Origin: Deinandra increscens subsp. villosa
Lineage: Eukaryota; Streptophyta; Magnoliopsida; Asterales; Asteraceae
DNA: 64,000 nucleotides
Assembly (NCBI GenBank): GCA_039602395.1
Contig: JBCNJP010000017.1
Location: 23,828,275 to 23,892,274, forward strand
Reading direction: 5' to 3'
Both the position numbers and the translations under genes were made by a program. This document shows positions 37,113-49,136 of this stretch, piece by piece (within the stretch, counting starts at the first letter, position 1; each line of letters opens with the position of its first letter). Below the pieces are notes generated by a model. It searched no databases. It was given only the letters and a program-made list of their open reading frames with translations, and had not been told where the DNA came from.

Positions 37113-37472
37113 TGTAAGGATCAAATTGAACCCTCACGCGATATCAAAGTCTATAATCACCGTGCGGAATCTGGTGATTATAGGTGATTCAAGATAAATG
37201 CAAATAAGATGAATAAACAATATAAATTAGATCAAGAACACAAACCGATTGAGAAGAAACACTTTACTATGAAACTTGATTGCTTACACACTGATCGAAA
37301 TTCTCTGGGAGAATTTCGTAAACACCTAAAATCGCAAAAAAACACCTTGGAGCAACCAACCCTAATCTCCTAAATAAGCTATCTATATATAGGGTGACCT
37401 ATGCTTGATAAACAAGTCATAGGAATCGGACCCTAGGCCCTAAAATACACAACTCACAAGCCCACAAACCCA
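37113..37472 (-). repeat. Distal part of the split 3' LTR
   Basis: Matches 44223-44577 of the 5' LTR apart from a ~20-bp block near 37296-37320 and a few substitutions. The TATA box (CTATATATAG) is at 37383-37392. Similarity stops at CAAACCCAT, where TCGAAAAGTG, a leader-type word, begins. Confidence 0.85.
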
Positions 37473-40400
37473 TATCGAAAAGTGTAGGGCGATCAAACCT
37501 TTTTCGACCGAAAACCCCTGTTCGATCCAGTTTCAAAAATTTTTGTGCAGCAATGGCCTTTGACATGTCTACCTTGTCGAGTGCCACTCTTGAAATGGAT
37601 GCCAAAATTGGAACAAATGCCAGACCACCTCGTCTGATGTCTGGCAAGGACTTCATGAGCTGGAAGTATCGATTTGTGAATTACATCAACTACCATGATC
37701 CCAAGATCATGCGTTCGGTCGAGGTGGGAGACTTTGTCCCATCAACTGCTGGGGCACAGGGTCAGCCACCCACACCTAAAGCAAAAACTGAATGGCTTGA
37801 TGACGACTGGGAATAGGTGGAACGAGATAGAAAGGCACTTGTCGCTCTAACCATGGCCCTAAGACCCTTTGGGATGCTCTTGTAGCCGCTTACGAAGGAA
37901 TACACCTCCGCTAAGACCCTTTGGGATGCTCTTGTAGCCGCTTACGAAGGAAATGATGATATGAAGGAATCTTGAAAAGAAAATCTAAGAGAACTGTTTA
38001 ATGAGTTCAACTATATCCCTGATGAAAATATTGAGACTCAGCTTCAACGCTTCATCAAGATAGTCACTGGAATGAAAGATGCTGGAGTCACATATACACA
38101 GGTGGAGGTCAACAGAAAGCTGGTAAACTCTCTTCCGCCAAATTGGGACAGTACCATTGAATTGATTGAAAAGACAGTGCAAATGTCCACATCACCCCTA
38201 AGTGAGCTCATGTCTACCATTAGAGCATATGAAGAGAAGAAACATAAGAGGGCAAGAAAACTGGGCAACGGGGCTTTAATGAATCAACTAAATCAAGCAT
38301 TCATCTCTCAGCCAGCTGTCGCTCCAAACAACCCACAGTCTACTCCAATGGGATTTATTGCTCAAGCCACTGGGTCGAGTACATCTGGAACATCAAATGT
38401 TGTCTCACTAGATGTTAATTCGTTAACTAAAGATCCCGGTTTTGCCCTTGGGGTAGGGATTATGAGTTGCTACCAGGCACTCGTAGCAGGCTCACTTCTT
38501 CCCAGTGATCTATCTCCTGATGATGTGAATCAAGTCAACCCAGATGACCTGGAGCATATGGATATCTCTTACCAAATGGGAATGTCAGCCCTGAAAGCTA
38601 GGCAGTTCATGGCGAAGACAGGACAGAAGGACTGGAACGGTGGCAAAGGAATAAAACTCAGCTTCAATAAAGCAAATCTGAGGTGCTACAATTGCAACGA
38701 GTATGGGCATTATGCAAGGGAATGCACCAAACCAAAGGTTGATAGAGAAAGCAAGGCTGAGAACAGAGGTGAAGGCATGAAGAAGGAGACAGGGAAGAAT
38801 GACAAGGCGCTGGTTGTTCAACATACGCCAGGATATGACTGGACACCTCAGGTGGAAGACTTAAGTCTGAAACTTGATCATGTAGCCCTGTTAGCTGAAG
38901 AAGAAGTTCAGAAAGAAGCTGCTGAAGTATTCCATCATGCATTCATGGCAGACATAACTCCAGGGCCCTCGGCCAGCAGCACTGAGGTATGTTTTAACCC
39001 TAAATGTCAAACTATATTTAATGAATCTCAAGACTGGCAACGTAAGTTCTTCAATGAAACATTAAATCGTGAACTATCTGATAAAGACTTGAGAGAATAC
39101 AAAGGTAGGACTAAATCATTAAGTTAGAAACTAGAAGCTGCCAAAGTCGATATAAAAAACCTTCACAGGGAAATGAGTGACAAAACCACATATCTTAAAA
39201 TTGCTAATGAAGAAATTGTCACATTAAAATCGGAAGTTGAACAAAGTAAGGGCAAATTAGAAACATCACAAACCAAAGTTGAGCGAAATGATAAAATTGT
39301 GTCAGAAATGATGAAAGCTAGTTCTCTTTTCTATAACACAGATGCCCGAATGCGACATCTAAAAGCCAACTCTGGTTTGGGTCTCGGTACTGAGGTAAAA
39401 GATGAAAAATCCACTCATACAGTACCGATGCCCTTGATGCATGAAATGATCTCAAATTATGAGTGCTCTAAGACCTCCTTAGAAGCTAAGGCTGAGATAG
39501 AAAAGAAACTGGCCGCCTGTTCCATTAAAATTTCTGCACCTGTTTCTAACCTTACTAACACTTTTACTTCTTGTGCAGATAAAGGTAATAAAGAAGCAGG
39601 GGTAGTAAATTGCAAGGAGTCCGCTAAGAGTCCCGTGAAGTCTGAAGTTGATTTTTGTTTTAAAATTTTGGATTTTGAGAAACCTAAAACTTCTGTTAAG
39701 TTTGAGTCAAAAACTCTAGAGTCTGATGTGTGTGATAAACTTTCTGAATGTGGTGTGTTTAATGTTGGTAAATGTGATTTAAAACCTGTGAAACCCCTAA
39801 GAACAGTTAAAATATTAAGAAGGGGTAAGGGACCGCAGGTTGATGGTCCCAAACCCACATGAAATGTGAAATTTCTGATGATAAGATTAATTATCCTACT
39901 CCAAATGTGCAGAAAGTACGGGACACAAAACCCCATGACTTTGTCCCGTACCCAGAAGTTAACTCTGCATATGACCAATTCCAGCCGATACAACGGGAGT
40001 ATATTCTGACCACAAAGCCCCATGGTAAGGCCCTTTGGATCCATAAAAACTCTTCAAAGCCAACTTGGATATCCACTGGGCGTAACCAACAACAGGCTCC
40101 CGTGTATCCAAAGAAACAGTCCTGCCATGTGTGTGGCCAACCAGGACACATGGCCAGAAACTGCCTGCACCGCCCTTATGAGCCTTATTATCCCAAGAAG
40201 GTCCAACAACCAAATGTCCCATTGGGCCAAACAAATGTTGGCCCAAAACCTAAATTTGGACCTTCAAATTCCAAGGTGCAGAAGGTGACATCACAACCTT
40301 CACAAACAAAGATACATGCTAGACCAACAGCAAAGACTGCGCCTTCAAACCAAAAGGTGCAGCAGGACATACCATATCCCTATGTCCCCAAATGGAGTCC

Positions 40401-40597
40401 AAAGCTCAAGTCACCTAAACAGGAACCACCAATTGTGAAAAGCAAGGTGAATAAAAATGCTAAGAAATCTTCAAAGATTGTCACTAAACCTGCTAGGGCT
40501 TCAAAAGTTGTTGAACCTTCAAAATCTGTCTCTCGCCCAAAGCAGGATACTTTTTCAAAATCACCAGTCGATCCTCAACCTGTTTTCAAAAGGTTTT
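37473..40597 (+). pseudogene. Copia gag of a partner element, inserted antisense in the 3' LTR
   Basis: A short leader with TCGAAAAGT/TTTTCGACC words (37473-37552) precedes an ATG at 37553. Gag reads through an UBN2-like capsid (DFMSWKYRFVNYINYHDP, QVEVNRKLVNSLPPNWDSTI), a first CCHC knuckle (CYNCNEYGHYAREC, 38683-38724) and a coiled coil (39010-39330). After one frame change at about 39860 comes a second knuckle (CHVCGQPGHMARNC, 40123-40164) and a basic Pro/Lys-rich tail. Stops lie near 37815, 37890, 37976 and 39127. A 30-bp in-frame insertion at 37861-37890 supplies one of them. Protease and pol are absent: the frame runs straight into LTR sequence at 40598. SIRE-like by layout. Confidence 0.82.
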
Positions 40598-40799
40598 CAA
40601 AAACACCTTGGAGAAACCAACCCTAATCTCCTAAATAAGCTATCTATATATAGGGTGACCTATGCTTGATAAACAAGTCATAGGAATCGGACCCTAGGCC
40701 CCAAAATACGCAACTCACAAGCCCACAAACCCATTTACACATAAACTCAGCCCAACAGTAATTCTAATGCAAAAGCCTTATAAAATTCTAGGCGCTACA
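40598..40799 (-). repeat. Proximal part of the split 3' LTR
   Basis: Matches 44445-44642 with three or four differences; its TATA box is at 40643-40653. About 135 bp (CACCTTGGAG to CACAAACCCA) are also in the distal part, so the inserted gag is flanked by a direct LTR repeat. Confidence 0.85.
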
Positions 40800-40812
40800 A
40801 TCTTCCCCTAGG
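40800..40812 (-). promoter_or_regulatory. Polypurine tract
   Basis: On the minus strand CCTAGGGGAAGAT directly precedes the 3' LTR start TGTAGCGCC. It is the primer for plus-strand DNA synthesis and confirms element orientation. Confidence 0.75.
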
Positions 40813-40831
40813 CTTTAGCATTAGACCGTCT

Positions 40832-43480
40832 TCACATTCTGAACTTCTTCGACAGATTCACCGTTGCTGAATCATACCACAGCTCCTTTTCCATGATCTC
40901 AGCTACAGCTCGAGTATAACACTTGGCATATTCTTCAGTGTCTTGATTACACTCAATTTGATGCTTGGCTAGTACCATTATGTCCTTCTTGTGAAACCTC
41001 ATCAAATCATGAACTTCCATGACATTTATTGTCTTTGATTTGCAGAGAATTTTGGCTTCACCAGAATAATCACTATAAGCCCATGTTTGAAAATCATGCA
41101 AGCAATCTTCAGGATGTCTCATCGGCAGAGGTATTGTTTTTGTCTATTCTGTAGGTGGATACAGAACATTTGTGAACTTCTTTGCTGTTACACTCTCCTC
41201 TCCTGAGATAATCTTCTTTCCGTCCCATTTGAATACACCCCTGTACTTCTTCACATAGGATTTCTTGTGAGGAAAATCTTCAAATCTCTTGAACTTGCTT
41301 CGCACTGCATTTTCCAGTTTCTTGTAGAAATACTTGGCTTGCTAATTGTTTGATGGATTTGAAAACGGTGCCTGGTAAAGCATAGTTAGATCTACATTTG
41401 TCCAAGAGTAAAAATGGGTCCAACTCTTGTAGTATTCCAACGGATATTGACCCTTTCTTCGCACAACGAACATATTCTTCTCTCCATCAAACATCCAGGC
41501 TTTAATATCTGCATTGATCCCTCTCTTATCATGATAATGCTCTCCCAACTGGATTAGATACCTTTCGGGGGGATAAGCAAATGTCTGAGCCTCCCAACCT
41601 CCGTCAAACTCAGAAGCTGGTACTGTCATGTAATCTCTATCCCTGGTATCTTTATCTTCAATGGAGGCTCCGGGTAAAACTGTTTGAGTTTCCTCAGGGA
41701 TATCTGCTTCAAAGTCAAATGTTGGTGATTATGAGGAATCACCTGCACCTAAACCTCCTTCTCTGTTACCTGGATCACCCTTATCACCTTGACTAGGGTT
41801 TGACCTGCTTGATTTATCCGAGTTAAGCTGCCTGATCAGCTTATGAAGATCTCTGAATTGTCTGGTAAACTCTCGGTTTATCTTCTTCTGATTCTCCAAC
41901 TCAGTGTTGTGGATCTTCTGGATATCAATCAAGTCTCCAATTACCTCACTTTGAGCTGCATTCTGGGCTTTCAAACCTTCAATTTCTTCTCTAAGTTCCT
42001 TTTCCAGTCTATATTCAGGGGTTTCCACCGCTTTCCCATTTTCTTGGGTAGTGGGTTGAGAAGATGATTGACCAGCACTAGTACTAGTGACTGGTGGCAC
42101 ACGAGGATCTAATCTTCTTCTTCTAGGGTCACTTGGGCCTTCTCTATGGTGTTGTGTAGCAATCGTCTCAGCAATCTCAGTCATTTCTTCAGTTATAGAA
42201 GCACTGAGGGGAGGATCCTCCGCGGCTTTCCGTTTTCTAATCAGTGGCGTCTCAGCAATCTCAGTCTCAACTTCCTCGATATTGATGTCATCAAGATATG
42301 TGTCATAATTGATATTATCTTCACCTTCAAAATTCAGTGCACCAATCTGCACATCTTCTAAATCAAAATCTTCCCATTCTGAACTATCTGTGAGTTCAGT
42401 AATTGGCTTCTAAGAGGCAGGCACATTGTGTTCTTCATCAATGACTGCATTTCTTTCTACCGGTACCTCCTCTCTTGTTATCTCAGCAAATTTTGCAAAC
42501 TTGTTGCCAAACGGTACCTTATCAGTCAGTTTCTTCTTTGGATTAATCATCAGGAAAGCCTCAATGCCCATAGGTTTTGTATCATGAGTGTCATTGGTCT
42601 TCCTCAAAACTTGATATCTAGAATCCAGAGCTAACTGGATGAACCTTGGAACAACTGCAAACTTTTTATCTCTAGTCACCACATCCTTCACAGCATCAAA
42701 TATCAACCTGGACCAGTTGAATCGAACTCCTTTAACTAGTGACACCATAGCATGGGTGTGCACTTGGTTCAGTTAATCAGTCAAGCTCTTCTTGGCAACC
42801 ACGCACTTTTACAAGTAATGGGCCAGCATTCTCCAGTATGGTGGAAGGAAAGCCTTCATAGTAGGAGGAGATACTGTGTGGTAACCCATTTCCTTCAGAC
42901 ATTGAGAAACCATTTCTTTATCCAGAGTGATTGGATCTGCAGCAACATCTTTAAGCCTGAGAGCTTGTCTAAAATTCTCCTCAGTCAGCACCACTTATGT
43001 TGCTTGTATCTTTGCTATTATCTGCTTTCCATCATCAGACACGTACGCTGTCTTCCAAAATTCTTGTTGCATACGTTTGCAGATAACTGGGTTTGTTGTA
43101 AGTGCATAATGTAGAGAGCACTTCTTCAGTACGGCAATCATCGACTGGTACTTCTCACGATACTCTGTAGGTGGATCCAGCAAGTATGCTACCGTGTTGT
43201 GATCTTTAATAAACTCTAAGTCCCTGCACTCACAAACACAGATAAACATCCAAAACAAACAAGAGTTCATTAGTTTTACGGATTTCTCAAAAAACGGACA
43301 GCATAACGGCTTAACAATAACTGAAAAACCATTGAAAACATCATCTGGTACCTTTCCGATCGAAAAGCAGGGTTTTCGATCGGAAAGCATCCGTCCGATC
43401 GAGAAGTGACAAGTTACCGAGATCCCTGGTCGAAAAGTATTGGTCGCGATCGAAAAGTCCAGGTCCCGATCGAAAAGCAT
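40832..43480 (-). pseudogene. Single long ORF of unknown function with seven nonsense codons
   Basis: About 880 codons stay in one minus-strand frame. In order: an N-terminal domain (YREKYQSMIAVLKKCSLHYA, then TEENFRQALRLKDV), a core (PPYWRMLAHYL; GVRFNWSRLIFDAVKDVV ... FAVVPRFIQLALDSRYQVL, 42600-42740), an acidic/Arg-rich linker, a coiled coil (ELREEIEGLKAQNAAQSEVI, 41870-42040), and a C-terminal globular part (YYKSWTHFYSWTNVDLTMLY, then a KKYRGVFKWDGKKI stretch). Stops at about 42995, 42809, 42773, 42410, 41729, 41342 and 41148 are all TAA or TAG. No frameshift is seen. It is homologous to the ORF at 22669-25961. It lacks gag, protease, RT and integrase motifs. The role is unknown. Confidence 0.75.
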
Positions 43481-44045
43481 AGCTGTCGATCGGAAAGCCC
43501 AGTTTTTGATCGAAAAGTCAGATCACCGATAACTGGTGATCGAAAAGTACCAGGTTCGGATCGAAAAGTTCAAATCTCGATCAAAAAGTCCAAGCTCCGA
43601 TCGGAAAGCATAGCTCTCGATCGGAAAGCTTGGTTTCTCGATCGAGAAGTCCCAAATCATCGATGATCAGCGATCGAAAAGTGGGGTGTGATCGAAAAGT
43701 CTCTGAGGGGACTTTTCGATCGAAGAGCACAGTGGATCAAAAAGTCGCAGGGGACTTTCCGATCAAGATGACGCATCGAGAAGTCTCGAGGGGACTTATC
43801 GATTGAGAGGTAACTGATCGAAAAGTCTCTGGGGACTTTTCGATTGAGGATGCTGATCAAGAAGTCTCAAAGTGGGACTTCTCGATTGAAACTGCTGGTC
43901 GAAAAGTCACAGGAGGGCACTTTCCGACTGAAACTGCCTGATCGAAAAGCCACAAGGGGGCTTTCTCGATCAAAATGAGGCGACAGAAAAGGGTTTTCGA
44001 TCAGCCGGGCTGATCGAAAAGTCTCTAGCTGGGTCGAAAAGTCTC
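43345..44045. repeat. Leader array of GATCGAAAAGTC-type words
   Basis: Roughly two dozen copies of GATCGAAAAGT and variants (GATCGGAAAGC, GATCGAGAAGT) occur at an average spacing near 27 bp, between the primer-binding site and the unknown ORF. Several are palindromic (TTTTCGATCGAA). The frames through it (DRKV-type repeats) are by-products. Confidence 0.9.
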
Positions 44046-44208
44046 AAAACAACGAGCAGTTGGTAACGAACACTTCTGTCTTTATCCGAAACCTGTAAAA
44101 AAAAACCTTCCGAACCTTGCTACTGCAAAAATCACCACAAAACTGAAACGGTTAGTTGACAAAAACTTGAATCGGATATCGCGAGAGACTCGAAACTTGC
44201 GTTTCTTG

Positions 44209-44220
44209 GCTCTGATACCA
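44209..44220 (-). promoter_or_regulatory. Primer-binding site (initiator Met tRNA type)
   Basis: TGGTATCAGAGC on the minus strand, two bases downstream of the 5' LTR end. It matches the 3' end complement of initiator tRNA-Met, standard for copia elements. Confidence 0.92.
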
Positions 44221-44222
44221 AT

Positions 44223-44642
44223 TGTAAGGATCAAATTGAACCCTCACGCGATATCAAAGTCTATAATCACCGTGCGGAATCCGGTGATTATAGGTGATTC
44301 AAGATAAATGCAAATAAGATGAATAAACAATATGAATTAGATCAAGAACACAAACCGATTGAGAAGAAACACTTTACTATGAAACTTGATTGCTTACAAC
44401 CCTAATCTCCTAAACTTGATTTCGTAAACACCTAAAATCGGAAAAAACACCTTGGAGCAACCAACCCTAATCTCCTAAATAAGCTATCTATATATAGGGT
44501 GACCTATGCTTGATAAACAAGTCATAGGAATCGGACCCTAGGCCCCAAAATACGCAACTCACAAGCCCACAAACCCATTTACACATAAACTAGCCCAACA
44601 GTAATTCTAATGCAAAAGCCTTATAAAATTCTAGGCTCTACA
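44223..44642 (-). repeat. 5' LTR (420 bp)
   Basis: On the minus strand it runs from TGTAGAGCC to GATCCTTACA, with a TATA box at 44487-44497. A 16-bp block ACCCTAATCTCCTAAA near 44398-44414 repeats sequence found 65 bp further on and replaces the block present in the 3' LTR. Confidence 0.9.
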
Positions 44643-45883
44643 TAAAATGTGACAATCCGTATTTTCAGGTCATTTTCTGACATTAATTGAATGTAAATCG
44701 TATTAAATGTTGCGTGAATATTTATGTGATTGACTGTGTTGACTTTAGCAATTAGAGTTTTGTATAACCATCACTATACGAGCATGCACTTAAAGTATAG
44801 ACGTTTTATATTCTATGATTTTATGTAAATCATGCGTGGTGATTCCTCAGGGCCATTCTGTCATTTCATGTGACGAGTTAAGTTATCATTTTATGTGATA
44901 TATGTATATATATATTCACACGATTTATCATGTGATTTATGTGACAACGTTTCACGAAATTTTACGTTTTGTTTTATGATTATATGTGATTTAAATCTAC
45001 GATTTTAAAAGGTATACATATGAAGTTATTAATACGAATTTATGTGACGAGACAAAGTTATATTTTATAAATGTTATACGATATATATTTTTTGGCATAC
45101 ACTCGTATATACATCGTCAAAGTTATCTTCGTCAACTCCGTTAAAGAATTCGTTAACGATATCTAAACTTCGAGGGACCACGTATGCGTTTTCCAAATTT
45201 ATTATCGCTTGAACAAACTTGGAGGACTCATTCCGTAATAACCCAAACTCAAATCCTTTGAATGAAACAATCAAAGGGACTAATCTTGCCAATAGATAAG
45301 AGTTGGTTTTGGAACCTCATGAAAACGTTCATGATGACTGCAGGAGTTCGGTAACCGACATGAAATCAATTCGTAATTCAATTCCGTGCTTCAATTCTCG
45401 TCGGTTACAAACGCATGAAATTTACATACAACAAACACAACCGACGCTCGGTTCCTTCAATCATTGAATCCATTTTGATCTCTCGTGAACCCTCTCCAGA
45501 ACCATCATCGTCAACCACCACTGAACCAAAGAAATTCCGGCCAACCACCACCTTTTGAGCACCAGCGATCACATCACGGTGATCGTGGAACTCCGACGAG
45601 CAACCAGGAGTTGACGCAGGTGAGAATCATAAGCGAGCTCGAGTTTGCGGTTGAAGTTCGGCTTCGTTTCCGGCATCAAATCATGTCAATCTCTCATCCC
45701 CGACTCAAGGTAACCACTCATCTATTCTACCCGGTCGTTTTTTATGCCTCGTTATTATGTTAAACGTTTTTCCGGTGACCGGAGTGCAAGTCCGATCACC
45801 GGAGCTTTTTTTATGAAGAAGATGACCCAGTCGGGACTCGGTTATAAAGACCACGTTCGGATAAAGTAACAATCGCTCAATTA

Positions 45884-45945
45884 GCCTAGCGGTTTGGGCG
45901 CTGAGGTTGTTCGCGAGCAGCGCGAGTTCGAAACCCGGTTCCACC
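45884..45945 (+). other. tRNA-like Pol III module 1 in the LTR
   Basis: TAGCCTAGCGG (45888-45898) fits an A box, and GAGTTCGAAACCCGG (45924-45938) fits a B box, at tRNA-like spacing, followed by TTCCACCA. No full cloverleaf is evident, so a functional tRNA is unlikely. Confidence 0.5.
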
Positions 45946-46039
45946 ACCTTTATTTTCTGTTTCGTTTTATGATCCTTATTTCATGTTTGGCTTGCTGCTG
46001 TTTATAAATGTTCCGATCGGCATGGTTACCAAATCTGAA

Positions 46040-46105
46040 ATCTGCCCCGGTGGTTAAGACGTTGGATTGATAGATTGAGGTCTCGAGTTCGAACCCGGTT
46101 GACCT
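46040..46105 (+). other. tRNA-like Pol III module 2 in the LTR
   Basis: CCCCGGTGGTTAAGAC (weak A box, about 46043-46058) is followed by a strong B box GAGTTCGAACCCGG (46085-46098). It lies about 160 bp after module 1 and has the same T-arm style. Confidence 0.45.
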
Positions 46106-46325
46106 GTACATTTTCTGGTTTTTTTTATGTTGCGATTTTGGGTCATAGGGTCAACTTAAACTTGTTTAAAACGGTTTCATAAGAATGTTTAAACCCGTAA
46201 AATGTATTTTAGATTATTAAACCCGTAAACTTTGATGCTTAGAACTAAAATATAGTTTTAATAAATTCGTATATATATATATATATATTAAATAAAAAAG
46301 ATCATGGTTTTACATAAAAGGTAAA

Positions 46326-46375
<50 letters not shown>

Positions 46376-47438
46376 CATAGGTTAATATATAAACAATATC
46401 GTTGGTTTATGAAAACGATTAGATATTTTGTGTGAACCTTAAGTATATGTATCTTGTTTGTAATCTCGTTATCAATGTAATTTGGGCGTTTGGTTTATAT
46501 ATATATATATTATGTATATGTATATATTTACTTAGGGTCTTTAAACTTAGAAAATATATATATTTGATATATAACATATTTTTCGCGTCTTTTCGGTAAT
46601 CGCTCAGATTCAGCGAAACGTGTCACCCTTGACTTGTTCTGGACTTCATGATCATTCGTTTTCGTCATTTTCTTTAGACTTGGTCGTTTCTAGTCGAAAA
46701 CACACTTATATTATCGTGATCGTTAGGTGTTTGGTAGAAAAAGCTGCTATGTACACTATATTTGCTGTTGTTGATTATCTGGACTTGCTGTGCACCCTAA
46801 GGTGAGTTTCACGGCCCCATTTTACTTATTTTAATCCTGTTGGGGGAGATTAACATGCAAACACTTGAACTGTTAGATATATATCACCTGAATGATAGTG
46901 GCACACTTATGATAAAGTCCTCACTTTTAGAGTTACTGTCAATGTGACATCAGCGGGAACTTATTTGGTAGATCTACTGGGCCTGACAAGCCCCACCCGG
47001 GTCATTCGCGCTGACTCAATTGGATATCGAACGGGTGTTATATACTTCTTAGTCTTAACGAGGCACAATTGAACCTGTCGAGCTTCAGTAACTGGATAGC
47101 TAGTTTATCTAGTCAAACGTGCACTGATTTCTTGAAAATAGCCTAGCTAGCTATTGATATATTATCTGGATTTTAAACCGAACTTGAACTGTTGTTGAAC
47201 AGTCAACCTTGAACTTAAACTTGAACTCTCGAGGAACAAGTGATTTACATTGAACTCGGACTGTTGTTGAACAGTCGATTTACATTAACTTGAACTAATA
47301 AACCTGTGAACTCACCAACCTTTGTGTTGACACTTTTTAGCATGTTATTTCTCAGGTTGCAGATGTTCGAGTATCACGAGTACGCATGCATGAGTCTTGA
47401 AACACTTTTAATGTCTTTGAACAAGCCACGTCACCTTG

Positions 47439-49136
47439 TATGACACCCGAGAATTTCAAGGTTTACTTCCGTTAGACAATTCCGTTAGTTACGTTATAAG
47501 TGTTAACTTAGTAACTAATGCTTAATTAGGCCGAATACGTCCACGTCCTTTGGTTGATCACCGAACCCGCCCATATGTGCTATGTGTTCATTTATGATTG
47601 TCATTATGTGCAATGTGATTTAAAACGCATGATTTAATATTATGAATAGCATGACAAATTGTAAAACCTTGATTATGTGACAAATTTGTATGTTTTAGGT
47701 TTCCAGCGAAACTACCGAGCGAAACTATAGTGTCGCCCGGTAGTTAGCTAAACTGCCTGACTCACTCATAATCAGAGCCAGTTTCGCCGGCCAGCGAAAC
47801 TGCCAGCGAAACTAGCCTCTGATATAAATAATCTTAATAAACCCTAGTTCTCCCATTTGCCTCATTTCATACAAAACACACACACACACTCCATCTTCTC
47901 CTGGAAGTCTGGTCAGCCGAGATTCACACCGAGCCATCGAGATCTCAGCCCCGAACCATCATCCATCAAGCTTGGAGATCGAACCGTCTTCGATAAGCAA
48001 TACTTGGATTTTTAAGCAAGTGTAGCAGTGCAACCAAAGGTGAGTGTCACTAACCCGATTACCGTGAACCCGTTTGGGCCACACCGAATAACCAAAAGTA
48101 AAACAATGCTGACAACCTCGAGAGTGCGAGGCACCTCCCTGATAAACTTGGAAACTAGGAGTGCTCGGCACCCACTTGATGAACTTGAAGTGCTTTATGG
48201 GAAGCACTTGCGAATTACCAAAACAACGATTTCTAAAACAAAACTGAAAACACTTTTGAGATTCATGAGAATCTGGTAAACCGTTTTAATATGGCTAGCG
48301 TAGGTTAAAGTCTAAACCACATGATATCACATGATTTCTAAGGATGCCTTGAAAACTTAAAAGTCCTCAACTAATTGTACCATTAATTGTAAAGCGAGGG
48401 GATGTTGGGTAGATCTACTGGAGTTTGACAAACTCCGCCCCGTGGCACGGGGAGTGCACGGAGGTACAATATCAGCCTATTTGACCGTGATCCCGAGAGG
48501 ACACGGGGGAGGCAAAACCGCGATGACGTAGGTCCGCAGTACTAGATGGCACGGCCACTACAATAAATTATAGTCAGCTTTGGTGCAAACTTCCTTAGTG
48601 CATGGAACAACGGATTAGCTACCCGCGATATCGGTTGAGCACTTTAACTTTACAAAACTAGTTCATACCCGATGACGTAGGTCACGGACAATTCCTTTAT
48701 AAACTAAGATATAACTTATAGCATTGCTTTTCACAAACGAATACTATGTAAGTATACCTTGATACAAATTATGATTATGAGACCGGGCCAATGCATGACA
48801 AGCCCACTGTGAACTCACCAACCGTTAGGTTGACACTTGCGTGGTTTAAACTTTTGCAGATCGCTAAGGAGTATCCGGAGCGGGTTGGCATGGCACGTGA
48901 AGACTTTTATTTCTGTTAAACTTAATTGGGAATTTTAAACAAAGGATTTGTAAAGCACGTGGTTAGTGCTAAGACAATATTTATTCCGCTGCGTTTGTAT
49001 TTGAGCCTTTATTTTATAACTGATTTTTGAACTAACTCTGATTCATTTAGTATTTGTAACTAATGGTTGTGGATCCTGGTCTAACCGCACCCCTTAACGG
49101 TATAAACTCCGTTAGTGGTTATTTGGGGGTGTGACA
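47439..49136 (+). mobile_element. Nested solo gypsy LTR, CCTTG target duplication
   Basis: Starts TATGACACCCG (first G of the usual TGTGACACC altered), ends GGGGGTGTGACA, and is flanked by CCTTG at 47434-47438 and 49137-49141. The 1,698-bp LTR has a cluster of AGCGAAACT/AGTTTCGC words (47705-47815) immediately before a TATA box (GATATAAATA, 47821-47830). Its 3' end resembles that of the host LTR (GGATCCTGGT ... GGGGGTGTGACA), so the two families are related. Confidence 0.88.

Larger units (their letters stand above)
37113..44642 (-). mobile_element. Complete LTR retrotransposon lacking sense gag-pol, TAAAA target duplication
   Basis: The 7,530-bp element starts TGTAAGGATC and ends GGCTCTACA (plus strand), with TAAAA directly outside both ends (37108-37112 and 44643-44647). 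On its sense (minus) strand the order is: 420-bp 5' LTR (44223-44642), Met-tRNA primer-binding site, a leader full of TTTTCGATC words, one long unknown ORF (43480-40832), a polypurine tract (40801-40812), and a 3' LTR split by an inserted antisense gag (40799-37113). LTR pieces differ at only a few positions, so insertion looks fairly recent. It needs a partner element for gag and pol. Confidence 0.85.

Noticed and set aside
43406..43666. Plus-strand frame with repeated DRKV residues as a repeat protein
   Set aside because: It is produced by the GATCGAAAAGT array and is antisense to the element.
43345..44045. Regularly spaced short repeats resembling a CRISPR array
   Set aside because: Word variants and spacing are irregular, there are no cas genes, and it lies in the leader of an LTR retrotransposon in a plant-type genome.
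45884..46105. Functional tRNA genes
   Set aside because: A and B boxes are visible but stems do not form a convincing cloverleaf and no anticodon arm could be assigned.
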